Assembly: GCA_033764335.1 (NCBI GenBank)
Contig: JANRJC010000007.1
Coordinates: forward strand, 184,077 to 248,076
From: JAGQVA01 sp033764335
GTDB lineage: Bacteria; Bacteroidota; Bacteroidia; J057
Reading direction: 5' to 3'
DNA length: 64,000 nt
The position numbers were made by a program, and so were the translations under genes. Shown here piece after piece: positions 46,540-56,094 of this stretch; the stretch's first letter is position 1; every line of letters starts with the position of its first letter. The notes beneath the pieces were generated by a model. The model saw nothing but the letters and a program-made list of their open reading frames with translations, had not been told where the DNA came from and made no database searches.

Positions 46540-48537
46540 ATGAAAAAAATCATTTTACTGGTGGTCGTTTGGGCAGGGCTGCTATTTAGCGCTACCGCTC
46601 AGAAAACAGCAACCACCCTCTCCGGGCTAACGGCAAATTTCAGGGAAACGGTAAGCCATTTTCCCCATGAAAAGGTATTTCTCGATACTGACAAAAACCT
46701 ATACCTCACGGGTGAAACCCTGTGGTTTAAAGCTTATTGTGTGGATGCGGCTTTACACACCGCTTCCTTTCTCAGCTCTGTTTTGTACATAGAAATCCTT
46801 GATCATAACGGAAATGCCTTGTTTCAGGAAAAAATCCTTCTTAAAAACGGACAGGGTTCCGGGCAGTTTTTTTTGCCGGGAGAAATGATTTCCGGAAACT
46901 ATAACCTCCGCGCATACACAGCATGGATGAAAAATTTCAGTGAGAATTTTTTTTATCAACAGCCGCTTTTAATCATTAATCCCCTAAAGTCAAACACCGA
47001 AAACCTGCTTACCGGTTTTCCGGGTTCCAAATCTATAACCGAAGAAGCCAAAAATGACACGGGAAAATATGTTCTCGCAGATACAAGAGGTTTGATTCAA
47101 TATTCGGGATCGGTTTCGGATAAATTGTCTTTTCCCCGAAGTTTTCCTCCCGGAATTAGTCATATTACCTGGTTTGACGAAACCTTTCGACCACTCGGAG
47201 ACAAGTTTATATTTACTCCGGCTTCCCCCGAAACAGAGTTAAAACTTTCCCTGCCGGAAAAAACTTTTCATAACCGGGAAAAAATTCAGGCGGAAATACA
47301 GACAACTTCCCAGCAGCCGGACTCTAAGCCCGTGAGCCTGTCTGTTTCGGTTTACAAATACACTCCGGGAACAGACTTACCCACGGAAAATATCGTTGAC
47401 TACCTGCTTTTTGCCTCGGATTTGACGCCCTCCCGGCGTTTTAACTGGGAGCAGGTGATTAAAGGAACTCAACCGGTGACTACCTGGTTGCCCGAGATTC
47501 ACTCACCCCTGATTCAGGGAAATATACGAGCGACAGGAGCCGTACCCGTTCCGGATTATTTCCATCTTATTTTTCCCGGAAAATCTTCGATGTTTTACAC
47601 CGCCACTGCCGACGATGGGAAAAATTTTGCGGTCGAAATTTCACCCGAAATCCAGACTACCGACCTCTTGTTTTGGGCAGACGATGTAAACATGAATCTT
47701 TACGACCTGGAAATCAGCCCCTCTTTTCTTCCAGCAAAAGTTTCACCCAAAGCCGAAGGCGTTCTCGCCGGAGAAAACCTTCGGCCCTTACTCGAATCCC
47801 TAAGCTTGAATACCCAAATCACCAACGCCTATCTTCCTTTTACCTTTGTACGCGGGGTTGAAAACGAGAAAATATATCCCCAATCGGCTTTTTACGGTTC
47901 GGCGGATATTAGCTACAATCTGGATGACTATACCCGCTTTCCGACAATGGACGAAGTTTTCACCGAATATATCCGGTATGTGATTGCCCGGAAGAAAAAA
48001 GAAGACAGCGAAAGTTTTTACCTCTGGGATCTTTATGCAAATACCCTTTCGATCTCTAATTCCATCTTTTTTGAAGAACCTGCACTTACCATGATTGACG
48101 GTGTGCCGGTAGGAGACCTGAAAACCATCTGGAGTTTTGATCCGCGAAAAATCAAAACTATTGATATGGTCAACCGGAAATACAACGCAGGAAAAAAACT
48201 TTTTCACGGCATTATATACTTCCATACTTATAAAGGAGATCTGGCCGGAGAAAAAATTCCCGCCGACATTGTTCAGAAAATCTATAAACCGATTCAGGAA
48301 CCGCGCTCCTTTTTTTCTCCGGATTATGAAAAAGAGGAATGGAAAAACAGCCGTATTCCCGACTATCGCACCCTGCTTTACTGGAATCCGGAAGTTTATA
48401 CAGACGCTCAGGGAAAAGCCCTTTTTTCTTTTTTTACCGGAGATGATATAGGGCATTACCGCATTGAAGTAAATGGAATTTCCGCAGAGGGAACACCACT
48501 GTACGGAACGTTTGATTTTGAGGTGAAAGGCGAATAA
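46540..48537 (+). CDS. MG2-type (alpha-2-macroglobulin-like) secreted protein
   Basis: A 665-residue exported protein (signal peptide IILLVVVWAGLLFSATA). The start of the mature part is the macroglobulin MG2-type repeat found in many Bacteroidota TonB-linked proteins: HEKVFLDTDKNLYLTGETLW, FKAYCVDAA, then SGNYNLRAYTAWMKNFSENF. The C-terminus has PDYRTLLYWNPEVYTDAQGK and SFFTGDDIGHYRIEVNGIS, matching the family's plug-like end. No thioester motif (CxEQ) was seen, so it is unlikely to trap proteases. Third gene of the TonB/DUF4249 operon; probably a periplasmic or outer-membrane partner of the receptor. Confidence 0.75.
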   Translation: MKKIILLVVVWAGLLFSATAQKTATTLSGLTANFRETVSHFPHEKVFLDTDKNLYLTGETLWFKAYCVDAALHTASFLSSVLYIEILDHNGNALFQEKILLKNGQGSGQFFLPGEMISGNYNLRAYTAWMKNFSENFFYQQPLLIINPLKSNTENLLTGFPGSKSITEEAKNDTGKYVLADTRGLIQYSGSVSDKLSFPRSFPPGISHITWFDETFRPLGDKFIFTPASPETELKLSLPEKTFHNREKIQAEIQTTSQQPDSKPVSLSVSVYKYTPGTDLPTENIVDYLLFASDLTPSRRFNWEQVIKGTQPVTTWLPEIHSPLIQGNIRATGAVPVPDYFHLIFPGKSSMFYTATADDGKNFAVEISPEIQTTDLLFWADDVNMNLYDLEISPSFLPAKVSPKAEGVLAGENLRPLLESLSLNTQITNAYLPFTFVRGVENEKIYPQSAFYGSADISYNLDDYTRFPTMDEVFTEYIRYVIARKKKEDSESFYLWDLYANTLSISNSIFFEEPALTMIDGVPVGDLKTIWSFDPRKIKTIDMVNRKYNAGKKLFHGIIYFHTYKGDLAGEKIPADIVQKIYKPIQEPRSFFSPDYEKEEWKNSRIPDYRTLLYWNPEVYTDAQGKALFSFFTGDDIGHYRIEVNGISAEGTPLYGTFDFEVKGE

Positions 48538-49274
48538 TGAGAAGTAATATGAAAAAAATTACGGTTTTAGTGGGAATGCTTTTCCCGGTGTTTTTGAGTT
48601 TTGCCCAATCGGATACGGAGAAGGCAAGAGTTTCGGCGGCATACCAAATTTATCAGCAGCAGATACCCCTGCACCAGATGCTTCGCATCGGTCGTTCTTA
48701 CGAACATTTTTACCTCTCGACAGAGGGAAACCAATACCTCGTGGATCCGGTCCCCCGTACAGGTGAACTGCTTTATGAGGGCGTATGGTATCCGGAAATA
48801 ACCCTCAACTATGACATTTATAATGAACTGATTTTTGTGTCTTTTACTTTAGAGGGTTATCACCGAAGTGTGATTCTCAACGAAAAAAGAGTTGGGTATA
48901 TGAATCTGCACGGAATGCGGTTTGTGTATTTATCGGAAGATACAAATAAGCAGATGCCCGCAGGAATTTATCAGGAGGCTTACGCGGGGAAAGCCTATAG
49001 TTTCTGGATAAAAAGAAAAAAGAAACTCAACAATAATTCGGTGAATTCTTCTAACGGAAACCGCTATAAATTTGTGCAAACAGATCTGTATTACCTGAAA
49101 AACGGTGAAGAAGTCACCCGTTTTTCCGGTAAAAGTGACCTTTTAAAAACGCTCGGCAGCACTCCCGAAGTGATGGCCGTGATCAGGGAAAACAAACTAC
49201 GCCTCAAACCCGGCAAGCCGGAGTTTGTACAAGAGGTAACCGAATTGCTCCGGCTTTTGGAACAAAAGCCGTAA
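48537..49274 (+). CDS. Small secreted protein of unknown function, last gene of the TonB operon
   Basis: A 245-residue exported protein. The ATG at 48537 overlaps the previous stop by one base; the in-frame ATG at 48549 (MKKITVLVGMLFPVFLSFA) opens the signal peptide better. The mature part is a mix of beta strands and a long C-terminal helix (KPEFVQEVTELLRLLEQKP), and I do not recognise a domain. Lys-rich in the middle (IKRKKKLNNN). The tight spacing suggests a role with the TonB receptor and its lipoprotein. Its stop codon directly abuts the convergent aldo/keto reductase gene. Confidence 0.65.
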   Translation: MRSNMKKITVLVGMLFPVFLSFAQSDTEKARVSAAYQIYQQQIPLHQMLRIGRSYEHFYLSTEGNQYLVDPVPRTGELLYEGVWYPEITLNYDIYNELIFVSFTLEGYHRSVILNEKRVGYMNLHGMRFVYLSEDTNKQMPAGIYQEAYAGKAYSFWIKRKKKLNNNSVNSSNGNRYKFVQTDLYYLKNGEEVTRFSGKSDLLKTLGSTPEVMAVIRENKLRLKPGKPEFVQEVTELLRLLEQKP

Positions 49275-50501
49275 TCAACCCGGCTGAAGTTGTACCTTTT
49301 TTCCTACAATAGAGAGGTTTTCCTCCACGTATTTTTCATCCCAAAGGTTAGAAATTACCGCTGAAATATGGGGATTTTGCAAGGCCCAGATATACGCTTT
49401 GAGCGGTGCTTTCATATCTCCGGGTACAATGCGATCCACTTTATCTATGCGCCACTGAGGCACAGGCTGAAGGGCTTTATGATGAGTAGCTACCGCCATT
49501 GCGACTTTCATTCCGATGATGCCGATGCCTTTAAGGTATGCCTGACGAATAGCGTCTTCCATATAACCGCCATTGGCGATATTATAAGCACACATTACTA
49601 CGTCATACTTGCCGGTTTCGGTCACCGCCCGCAGTACTCCGGCGGGATCGTTGTGGGTAGAAACACCTAAAAAACGCACTTTGCCCGATTTTTTTAGTTC
49701 TTCCAACGTCGAGTAAATTTCGGGAATCTGCACCTCTTCCGGGCAGTCTGCTCCGTGCGGGCACATCAGAATGTCAAAATAATCTGTTCCCGTTCGTTTC
49801 AGGCTCTCTTCCACAGATTGGATAATGGCTTCTTTATATTTTTTGCTTCCGTCCACTTTGTGGGCATAATCTGCCATCATGGCATTGGCGAGGTAACAAG
49901 CATCCATAGAGGTATCCTGTCCGGGCCAATAGGTAAAATAATAACCGGGTTTGTCCACACCCCGTTCTTCCCGCATTTCACGAGCGCGGCTGAGGATTTT
50001 TTCCTTTTTTTCAGAGGGAAGTCCGTCAAAAATTTCTTTGTAGAATCGGTTTCGCACGCCTTTAAAACTGCTGACTTTGGTCGTCATGAATACCTTTTCG
50101 CGTTTTGACGAACTTGTAATCACTTTGCTGTAAGCCTCTTCGCATTCACCATTGCCATAAGCCGGTGCCATATCAAGGTAATTGAGACCACGCTCAATGG
50201 CCATGTCCACCATTTTATAATTTCCGAGGCGAACCGGGTCACCACCGTTGACCACTTCGGAGACCATCATGCCTGTACGACCCAGTTGGCGGTAGGCCAT
50301 GCCTTCCTGGCGGTTGCGCCATTCGGGTTTGACCGTATCACTAGCGAGGGGAATATCACTAGCGAGGGGTTTAAACCCCTCGCTAGTGATAGTGATAGCT
50401 CCTAGCGACAAACTACCAAGACCGACGGTCGCAGCCGAGGTAATCGAAATAAAATTTCGCCTTGAAAGCGATTTTCCGGATTTTTTGTCAGAATTTTTCA
50501 T
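49275..50501 (-). CDS. Tat-exported aldo/keto reductase with an unusual insert
   Basis: A 408-residue protein. ATG at 50501 opens a twin-arginine signal (SLSRRNFISITSAATVGLGS), so it is probably folded in the cytosol with cofactor and exported. The AKR tetrad is visible: Asp/Tyr in YLDMAPAYGNG, Lys in VFMTTKVSS, and His in DILMCPHGAD. Between the Lys strand and the next helix lies a roughly 75-residue insert (NRFYKEIFDGLPSEKKEKIL...YYFTYWPGQDTSM) not usual in the family. A 38-bp palindrome with a 16-bp direct repeat lies just after the signal (50336-50391) and is read as SEGFKPLASDIPLASD. Confidence 0.85.
   Translation of the reverse strand: MKNSDKKSGKSLSRRNFISITSAATVGLGSLSLGAITITSEGFKPLASDIPLASDTVKPEWRNRQEGMAYRQLGRTGMMVSEVVNGGDPVRLGNYKMVDMAIERGLNYLDMAPAYGNGECEEAYSKVITSSSKREKVFMTTKVSSFKGVRNRFYKEIFDGLPSEKKEKILSRAREMREERGVDKPGYYFTYWPGQDTSMDACYLANAMMADYAHKVDGSKKYKEAIIQSVEESLKRTGTDYFDILMCPHGADCPEEVQIPEIYSTLEELKKSGKVRFLGVSTHNDPAGVLRAVTETGKYDVVMCAYNIANGGYMEDAIRQAYLKGIGIIGMKVAMAVATHHKALQPVPQWRIDKVDRIVPGDMKAPLKAYIWALQNPHISAVISNLWDEKYVEENLSIVGKKVQLQPG
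50336..50391. repeat. 38-bp perfect palindrome plus 16-bp direct repeat inside the aldo/keto reductase gene
   Basis: The palindrome runs 50354-50391; its left arm TATCACTAGCGAGGGGTTT is followed by the exact reverse complement with no loop. The first 16 bases of the arm also occur once upstream as a direct copy (50336-50351), offset by 18 bases, so the reading frame is kept. On the coding strand this gives SEGFKPLASDIPLASD just after the Tat signal, a poorly conserved linker. Confidence 0.88.
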
Positions 50502-50548
50502 TTTTAGAGGGATTGGAGGAATCAATATAGAGAAAAAACGCTTACGAT

Positions 50549-50959
50549 TCAATCCTTTGCCATACCTCTCACGGCTTCGCCTAAAAGATTGCCGGTCATC
50601 GTGCTGAATCCACCCGTAAGGCCACCGATTAAAGCCGTAACAAGAATCATCAGCCAGGCGCGTGAAAGAAAAATTTCACCTTCCGGTACAATGATTTTGG
50701 AGATTTTTTCGCTCAGCAGCGAGTCATTTTGCCAATCTGTCCACAAGGCCATTCCCCCCCAAAGAATAAACAGGGCAAGAAATCCCGCCAGAAACGCTCT
50801 CGCAGGTACCGGCTGTTTGCCAAACATTCTTTTTCGCCTTTTTTCACTAAACAAAATTCCGATGAAAGCTCCCACAATGGCTACCGACCACCAGGGAAAC
50901 CAAAGCGAAACCGCATAACCCAGCACAATAATCAATACCAATCGTAAAAAAAATTTCAT
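50549..50959 (-). CDS. Small integral membrane protein
   Basis: A 136-residue protein with four predicted transmembrane helices (VLIIVLGYAVSLWFPWW, VAIVGAFIGILF, AFLAGFLALFILWGGMALW and WLMILVTALIGGLTGGFST). Basic loop EKRRKRMFGK sits between helices 2 and 3. No family recognised. It lies between the penicillin acylase gene (26 bases upstream) and the aldo/keto reductase gene, all on the minus strand, so the three may be cotranscribed. Confidence 0.65.
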   Translation of the reverse strand: MKFFLRLVLIIVLGYAVSLWFPWWSVAIVGAFIGILFSEKRRKRMFGKQPVPARAFLAGFLALFILWGGMALWTDWQNDSLLSEKISKIIVPEGEIFLSRAWLMILVTALIGGLTGGFSTMTGNLLGEAVRGMAKD

Positions 50960-50985
50960 GTTTTCTGCTTTTTGTGTTGATTTTG

Positions 50986-53433
50986 TTATGGTTTACCCGG
51001 GATCAGCGACTGCCGGGTCAATATATCTCCGTTATTATCTTCAGGGGTTTTCATAAACCATACCGGGTAGTATTTCCCCACTGCCCAATCATCTACAAAA
51101 GCATCGTAAGCCTTACTTCCGGGATTGCCGGTTTGACCTCCCGGATAAATCGCCCAGGCTTCCACTTTATCGCCGAGAGCCACGACCATACGCCAGGATG
51201 GACCGTTTCGGTTTCCCGTAGCGTTTAAGATATTGCCGTTCCCATCGGTAGGTATATTTAACCGACCAAACGGAGCCAGTACACGGGTGAGGTGTGATAT
51301 ATCGGTCTGTTTGTGTTTTGCCCATATCCAATCCTCTGTATTCGGAAAATCATTGTGCAACTTTTCTATCGCCCAATCGAAGGCCTTGTTCACCAGTGAT
51401 TTGCGGTCTTTTTTGGTAGAATCGTTTGCATCCCGATAAAAGGAAAATGACAGGCTATCCTGTAAAATACCAATGGTAGTGCTTTTTTCAGGCCAGGGAA
51501 CCGGCAGACCTGCTGCATTCATTTCATCTTCCCAGATACTACGATTGAGTTCCTCCCACCAGTTTTCATACAAAGTAGGGGCGACCTGATTTTTTTCATA
51601 AAGGTAATTCCAGCTTTTTAATGCCTGCCAAGCCTCTCTTTCTATTGCAGAAAAACCCGTGGTATCAAGGTCATTGAGTAAAGTCGGAAGGATATCTTCG
51701 GCCATAACGGCGTAGTTATCCAACTGAAATTTTTTCATGTCCTCGGGGCTGTATTTTTCTTTTTCCGACAAAAGAAAATTTATACGGCGGTTACGGTATT
51801 CTTCATAACTGCCATTGTAGTAATAAGGATATTCGCGGGAAGTGGGTCGCTGATTGGCGGAACTGACAAATCCCCTTTCTGGGTTCAGGGCATGGGGCTG
51901 CTGGTCGGTCGGAATAAAGGATGTCCACTGGTAGTCGGACTTAGTGCCGTCCATGACAAATTTGCCCTGGCCTGGCCATTTATTGACGTATTTACCTGCC
52001 TGCCAGATCGCAATATCTCCCGCACTGCTGGCAAAAACAAAATTCTGCGCGGGACACACCCAGTGTTTAAGTGCATCTTCGTAGTCTTTGTAGTTTCGGG
52101 CGCGGTTCATTTTAAGAAAAAACATCGGATCCGAAGATGGCTCATGCGCCATCCAGTTCATCGCAAGAGGGGTCGGCTGGTTTCCGAAATTTTCATCAAA
52201 CATCACCGGTCCAAAATGGGTATAATGAACCGAATCTACAAAGGATGTTCCGCCCTTAATTTTGAAGGTTTCTATTTTTAGGGTAAATGGCTTCCAGTCT
52301 CCATCAAAAAAATATTTTTCTCCACTTTCATCCGGAATAATCCGATAATAGTCCATCACGTCTGTGCCCGCATTGGTAGAACCCCAGGCAATGGAGTCAT
52401 TAAATCCCAGAATCACTCCCGGCGAGCCGGGGAAACCCACACCATATACGTTAATTCCCGGTGCGTTTAATTGCATTTCATACCAGATCGAGGGGAGATT
52501 TAAGCCGAGGTGAGGGTCATTGGCGAGTATCGGTTTTCCCGTCACGGACTTTGCCCCGGAGACTGCCCAGTTGTTGCTCCCCAGCCCGGGATCGGGTTGT
52601 TCGGTAAAAATACGCGCCGCTTGCCGCAAGATTGAGTCGGGTTTGTAGTTTGCCGGTACAGGTGGAGTCGGGTTAGAAACACGGGCGTCCCAGCGGGTAT
52701 CGGCAGGGACAATGGGGTCTTCTGCATAGGGATATTCCGGATAAAGAAGCTCGTACATATTGCGGCCCCAAAGCATAAGCGCATTCGTATTGCGGATGTC
52801 GTCGGCGCGAGCCGCCAGCATATTGGAAAGATATTTATGCAGAATCCATGTATTAAAAAGATCCCACGTTTGAGGTTGGTAGTTAAGAATTTTGTACTCA
52901 ATGGGCCAGTCTTCAGGTTTCATTGAAGAAATCCAGGCATTTACCCCTTGTGCATAAGCCTCTGCGGCAGCGACAAACTCCGGTTGATTTTTTGCGGCTT
53001 CGAATGAACGTTCTGCCGCAAAAACAAGCCCTTTACGGCGATTGGTACGGTCAAATTTTAGGATAGAACTGTCAGGCCCCGCGCCGATAATTTCCGTGAG
53101 GCGGCCACTTGCCCCGAGAATCTGAAACTCCATCTGCCAGAGGCGGTCTTTCGCCATTACATACCCTTGGGCATAGTACAAATCCGCTGTATTCTGCGCA
53201 AAAATATGCGGAACCCGGCGTTGGTCATAAACGACCGTCACTGGAGCTTTGAGACCCGGGAGATTCAGTTGGCCCGAAATGTCGGGTTTGGCAGGTTCGG
53301 CATTTTTCCAGAAGCCGGTAAAAGGGCTGATAAATTTGCCAATAGGGAACGTAACCGTGCCCCAGGGTCGGTTTAAGGCCCCTAGCAGGAGTAAAGAAAA
53401 GGTAAGTGAGAGTAGAAACTTGATCCAGCGCAT
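50986..53433 (-). CDS. Penicillin acylase (S45) family N-terminal-nucleophile hydrolase
   Basis: An 815-residue exported protein. A signal peptide precedes the alpha chain (residues about 30-250), with VTVVYDQRRVPHIFAQNTAD and GYVMAKDRLWQMEFQ. After a spacer, GSNNWAVSGAKSVTGKPILA places Ser286 at the start of the mature beta chain; SNNW is the hallmark S45 self-cleavage motif. NDPHLGLNLPSIWYEM follows. The family hydrolyses penicillins, N-acyl-homoserine lactones or other amides. Homologues in Bacteroidota are often quorum-signal acylases, but the substrate here is not clear. Confidence 0.93.
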   Translation of the reverse strand: MRWIKFLLSLTFSLLLLGALNRPWGTVTFPIGKFISPFTGFWKNAEPAKPDISGQLNLPGLKAPVTVVYDQRRVPHIFAQNTADLYYAQGYVMAKDRLWQMEFQILGASGRLTEIIGAGPDSSILKFDRTNRRKGLVFAAERSFEAAKNQPEFVAAAEAYAQGVNAWISSMKPEDWPIEYKILNYQPQTWDLFNTWILHKYLSNMLAARADDIRNTNALMLWGRNMYELLYPEYPYAEDPIVPADTRWDARVSNPTPPVPANYKPDSILRQAARIFTEQPDPGLGSNNWAVSGAKSVTGKPILANDPHLGLNLPSIWYEMQLNAPGINVYGVGFPGSPGVILGFNDSIAWGSTNAGTDVMDYYRIIPDESGEKYFFDGDWKPFTLKIETFKIKGGTSFVDSVHYTHFGPVMFDENFGNQPTPLAMNWMAHEPSSDPMFFLKMNRARNYKDYEDALKHWVCPAQNFVFASSAGDIAIWQAGKYVNKWPGQGKFVMDGTKSDYQWTSFIPTDQQPHALNPERGFVSSANQRPTSREYPYYYNGSYEEYRNRRINFLLSEKEKYSPEDMKKFQLDNYAVMAEDILPTLLNDLDTTGFSAIEREAWQALKSWNYLYEKNQVAPTLYENWWEELNRSIWEDEMNAAGLPVPWPEKSTTIGILQDSLSFSFYRDANDSTKKDRKSLVNKAFDWAIEKLHNDFPNTEDWIWAKHKQTDISHLTRVLAPFGRLNIPTDGNGNILNATGNRNGPSWRMVVALGDKVEAWAIYPGGQTGNPGSKAYDAFVDDWAVGKYYPVWFMKTPEDNNGDILTRQSLIPGKP

Positions 53434-53573
53434 AAAAATCCGGAAGCCATGAGTTGCATATAAAACCGGATAATAAAGATTGTAAGGCTAAAAAGCAAAA
53501 AAAAAGCAAATTCCTCATGTTAACCTTCCCCATATAAATTACATAACTCTGTAAAATCACCTATTACTGACTT

Positions 53574-55127
53574 ATGAAAAGTTTCCCTTGTTTTCTGTTT
53601 ATATTACTCCTCACGATGCAAGTGGTATCTGCCCAGCCCGGTAGTCTCGATCCGAGTTTTGGCAATGGGGGTACATTGACCACTGATTTTTTCGGAAAAT
53701 ACGACCAGATTTCGGATGTTTTTCTTTTTCCTGACGGAAGGATTTTTGCCGCAGGCAGTGCTCGCAATGCCAGTGGAAACGATACTGACTTTGCTATGGC
53801 CCTCTATTTGCCCGATGGTAGTCCTAACTCCAGTTTTGGAGGTGATGGGCTGAATACAACCAGCGTGGGCGGCAGTGATGAAATCAAGGCGACAGTACTA
53901 CAACCCGATGACAAAATCCTCGTGGCAGGCGTGCGTGGCCTGAACAACAACTATAATCTTACCGTAGCGCGTTATTTGCCCGATGCCTCGCTTGATAATG
54001 ACTTCGGTACCTTCTTTGGCGTCACACACCTTGACCTCGGCACGAAGGATGACAACGTGTATGATATGGTGTTACTGCCCGACGGTAAGTTTGTACTGGC
54101 AGGATCGGTCGGCAGCGGAGCAGCAGCCGATATGGTGCTGGTTCAGTTTCAAGCCAATGGCAGACCTGACTCCAGTTTTGGCACTAACGGAATCGTCACG
54201 ACCGATTTTGGGGGCGGCACCGACATCGCCTATGCCATTGCTCGGCAATCCGACGATAAACTGCTAGTGGCAGGCCGTGTATATGACAATGGCACCACCC
54301 TCAATGAAAACTTCGGCATCGCCCGCTACTTGTCCAATGGGACGCTCGATAATGACTTCGGCACAGGTGGAAAAGTAATGATCAAATTTACCGGCTTTAT
54401 CGAATGGGCCAGCGGATTGGCAGTTCTGCCAAATGATAAAATTTTGGTAACGGGTCATACTCAGGTAGCGGGATTCCAGGCGTTTGCGCTGGCGCAGTTG
54501 ATGCCCGATGGGACGCTGGACAGTGACTACGGCAGCGGCGGCAAGGTGACTAAAAGTATTCCGGGTTACGCCTTTGTGAGCGCACTGGCAATCCAGCCCG
54601 ATGGCAAAGCCCTACTCGGTGGTTACGGCAACGGACCTTTCCATCTGGCTCGTTTTACTGCCGACGGTTTGCTTGACAGCACCTTCACCGACGGAGTAAG
54701 CACCCCCGCGGGCATTGTTCAGACCAATTTTAATGGAGGCTTTTCCCAGATTAATGCCTTGGCAATGTACCCTGATGGTAGGTTGCTCGCCGTAGGAACC
54801 GACGACAACGATTTTGCTCTGGCGCGGTATATCACCGACGGAAATGTTGGAATAGACCACAGCCCCTTTGAGGCCGGATCGGTGAAGATTTACCCTAATC
54901 CCGTGGAAAAACAAACCACCCTTTCCTTTACATTACGCCAGCCGCAGGCGGTGCAGGCGTGCCTCTACAACCTTCAGGGTCAGCGGATTTACCGTTGGGA
55001 AAAACAATACTATCCCGCAGGAAACCATTCGATTGACCTTCCTTTCCCCGCCGAGATGGCGGAGGGAATGTATATGTTGCAGGTGATTGCGGGAGAGGAA
55101 ATATCTGCAGTGAAAATATGGAAATAG
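53574..55127 (+). CDS. Delta-60 repeat surface protein, T9SS-sorted
   Basis: A 517-residue exported protein. A signal peptide is followed by about seven delta-60 repeats, each about 60 residues, with the pattern LDPSFGNGG, FPDGRIFAAGS, LPDGSPNSSFGGDG and QPDDKILVAG. The repeats probably form a beta-propeller-like surface. The end is a T9SS sorting domain (VKIYPNPVEKQTTLSFTL and GMYMLQVIAGEEISAVKIW). The role is unknown; such proteins are probably adhesins or enzyme scaffolds. Divergent from the penicillin acylase gene. Confidence 0.87.
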   Translation: MKSFPCFLFILLLTMQVVSAQPGSLDPSFGNGGTLTTDFFGKYDQISDVFLFPDGRIFAAGSARNASGNDTDFAMALYLPDGSPNSSFGGDGLNTTSVGGSDEIKATVLQPDDKILVAGVRGLNNNYNLTVARYLPDASLDNDFGTFFGVTHLDLGTKDDNVYDMVLLPDGKFVLAGSVGSGAAADMVLVQFQANGRPDSSFGTNGIVTTDFGGGTDIAYAIARQSDDKLLVAGRVYDNGTTLNENFGIARYLSNGTLDNDFGTGGKVMIKFTGFIEWASGLAVLPNDKILVTGHTQVAGFQAFALAQLMPDGTLDSDYGSGGKVTKSIPGYAFVSALAIQPDGKALLGGYGNGPFHLARFTADGLLDSTFTDGVSTPAGIVQTNFNGGFSQINALAMYPDGRLLAVGTDDNDFALARYITDGNVGIDHSPFEAGSVKIYPNPVEKQTTLSFTLRQPQAVQACLYNLQGQRIYRWEKQYYPAGNHSIDLPFPAEMAEGMYMLQVIAGEEISAVKIWK

Positions 55128-55196
55128 TTTACCCCCGCCGGACAGGTTCCGGCAAACTCTTACAACATTTCCATATTAATCTTTAATTCATTTATT

Positions 55197-56033
55197 ATGA
55201 ACACCCAAAATCCCGTTCAACAAAACAATCACCTAAGTCAGCTTCCCCTGATTGATGACATTGCTACAGTTATTTCTAATCCTCAAATACCCTTATCGAA
55301 AGAGAAGCTTATGGCTGCGGGTGTATCTGAACAGACAGCGGATAACCTGATCTTTATTGAAAATGCCGTAAATGCTTATCAAAACAGCCAGAACGCAGAA
55401 ATTCAAAGACAACAGATACTTTTGTCTGATCACCAGACAGAAATGAGGAAAAAACAGTCTGATTTGACATTAAATTCCTTAACAGAAACCTTTGACACTA
55501 TTTCTGAAATTAAAACAGGCCTGAAACATTCTATTCGTTCCAGCAGAAGAATCCAAGCAATGGCGGCCATTATGTATCTTGCCACTTTCCTGATGGGTTT
55601 TCTCCTTGTGGGTGCAGGAGCCTATCTTACCGGAGTAGAAGGAAAAACCGATTGGTTTACGGCTGCTTTTGGCGCATCGGGATTTGTGCTGATCCTGGCT
55701 ACATTTGTTGCAAACCCTCCCCGCGAACTTCAGCGCGTCCGTTCCAACTATGTGCAGTTATCTATGCTTGCGCTCGGTTGGTTGAATGAGGTTCTTGATA
55801 ATAGTGGATTTCGGTTTGCTGTTACCACTGCAATGGATTTAGATACAACCCAAAAAGTTGACCGTCAGAAAGAACTCGTCGAACTCCAAAACCTAACGAC
55901 CGAAAAATATCTCCTGATGATGGAAAATCATGCCGAGCCAAAGGAAGAAAAAGACCATGGATATCTACTGAAACTGAATGAGCAAACTAGTGCCTTAAAA
56001 GAGAAGGTGGCGGAAGCGACTACGAAAAAATAG
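55197..56033 (+). CDS. Two-transmembrane coiled-coil protein
   Basis: A 278-residue protein. Residues 60-110 form a Gln/Glu-rich coiled coil, two hydrophobic helices follow (about 122-146, IMYLATFLMGFLLVGAGAYL; and about 152-172, AAFGASGFVLILATFVA), and a second helical region ends the protein. The membrane pair followed by NPPRELQRVRSNYVQ recalls SLATT/TRADD-N-associated effector-type membrane modules found in bacterial conflict systems, but the match is only suggestive. No linked nuclease or NLR is nearby. Start ATG at 55197. Confidence 0.55.
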   Translation: MNTQNPVQQNNHLSQLPLIDDIATVISNPQIPLSKEKLMAAGVSEQTADNLIFIENAVNAYQNSQNAEIQRQQILLSDHQTEMRKKQSDLTLNSLTETFDTISEIKTGLKHSIRSSRRIQAMAAIMYLATFLMGFLLVGAGAYLTGVEGKTDWFTAAFGASGFVLILATFVANPPRELQRVRSNYVQLSMLALGWLNEVLDNSGFRFAVTTAMDLDTTQKVDRQKELVELQNLTTEKYLLMMENHAEPKEEKDHGYLLKLNEQTSALKEKVAEATTKK

Positions 56034-56094
56034 TCTTCCTTCTCCCAGTAAACCTTCTCATCTAAACTCAACTCAGGGATTTTGTAGCGGAATT

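Noticed and set aside
55137..55153. Hairpin GCCGGA/TCCGGC after the delta-60 repeat gene
   Set aside because: No T-run follows, so a terminator call is not supported.
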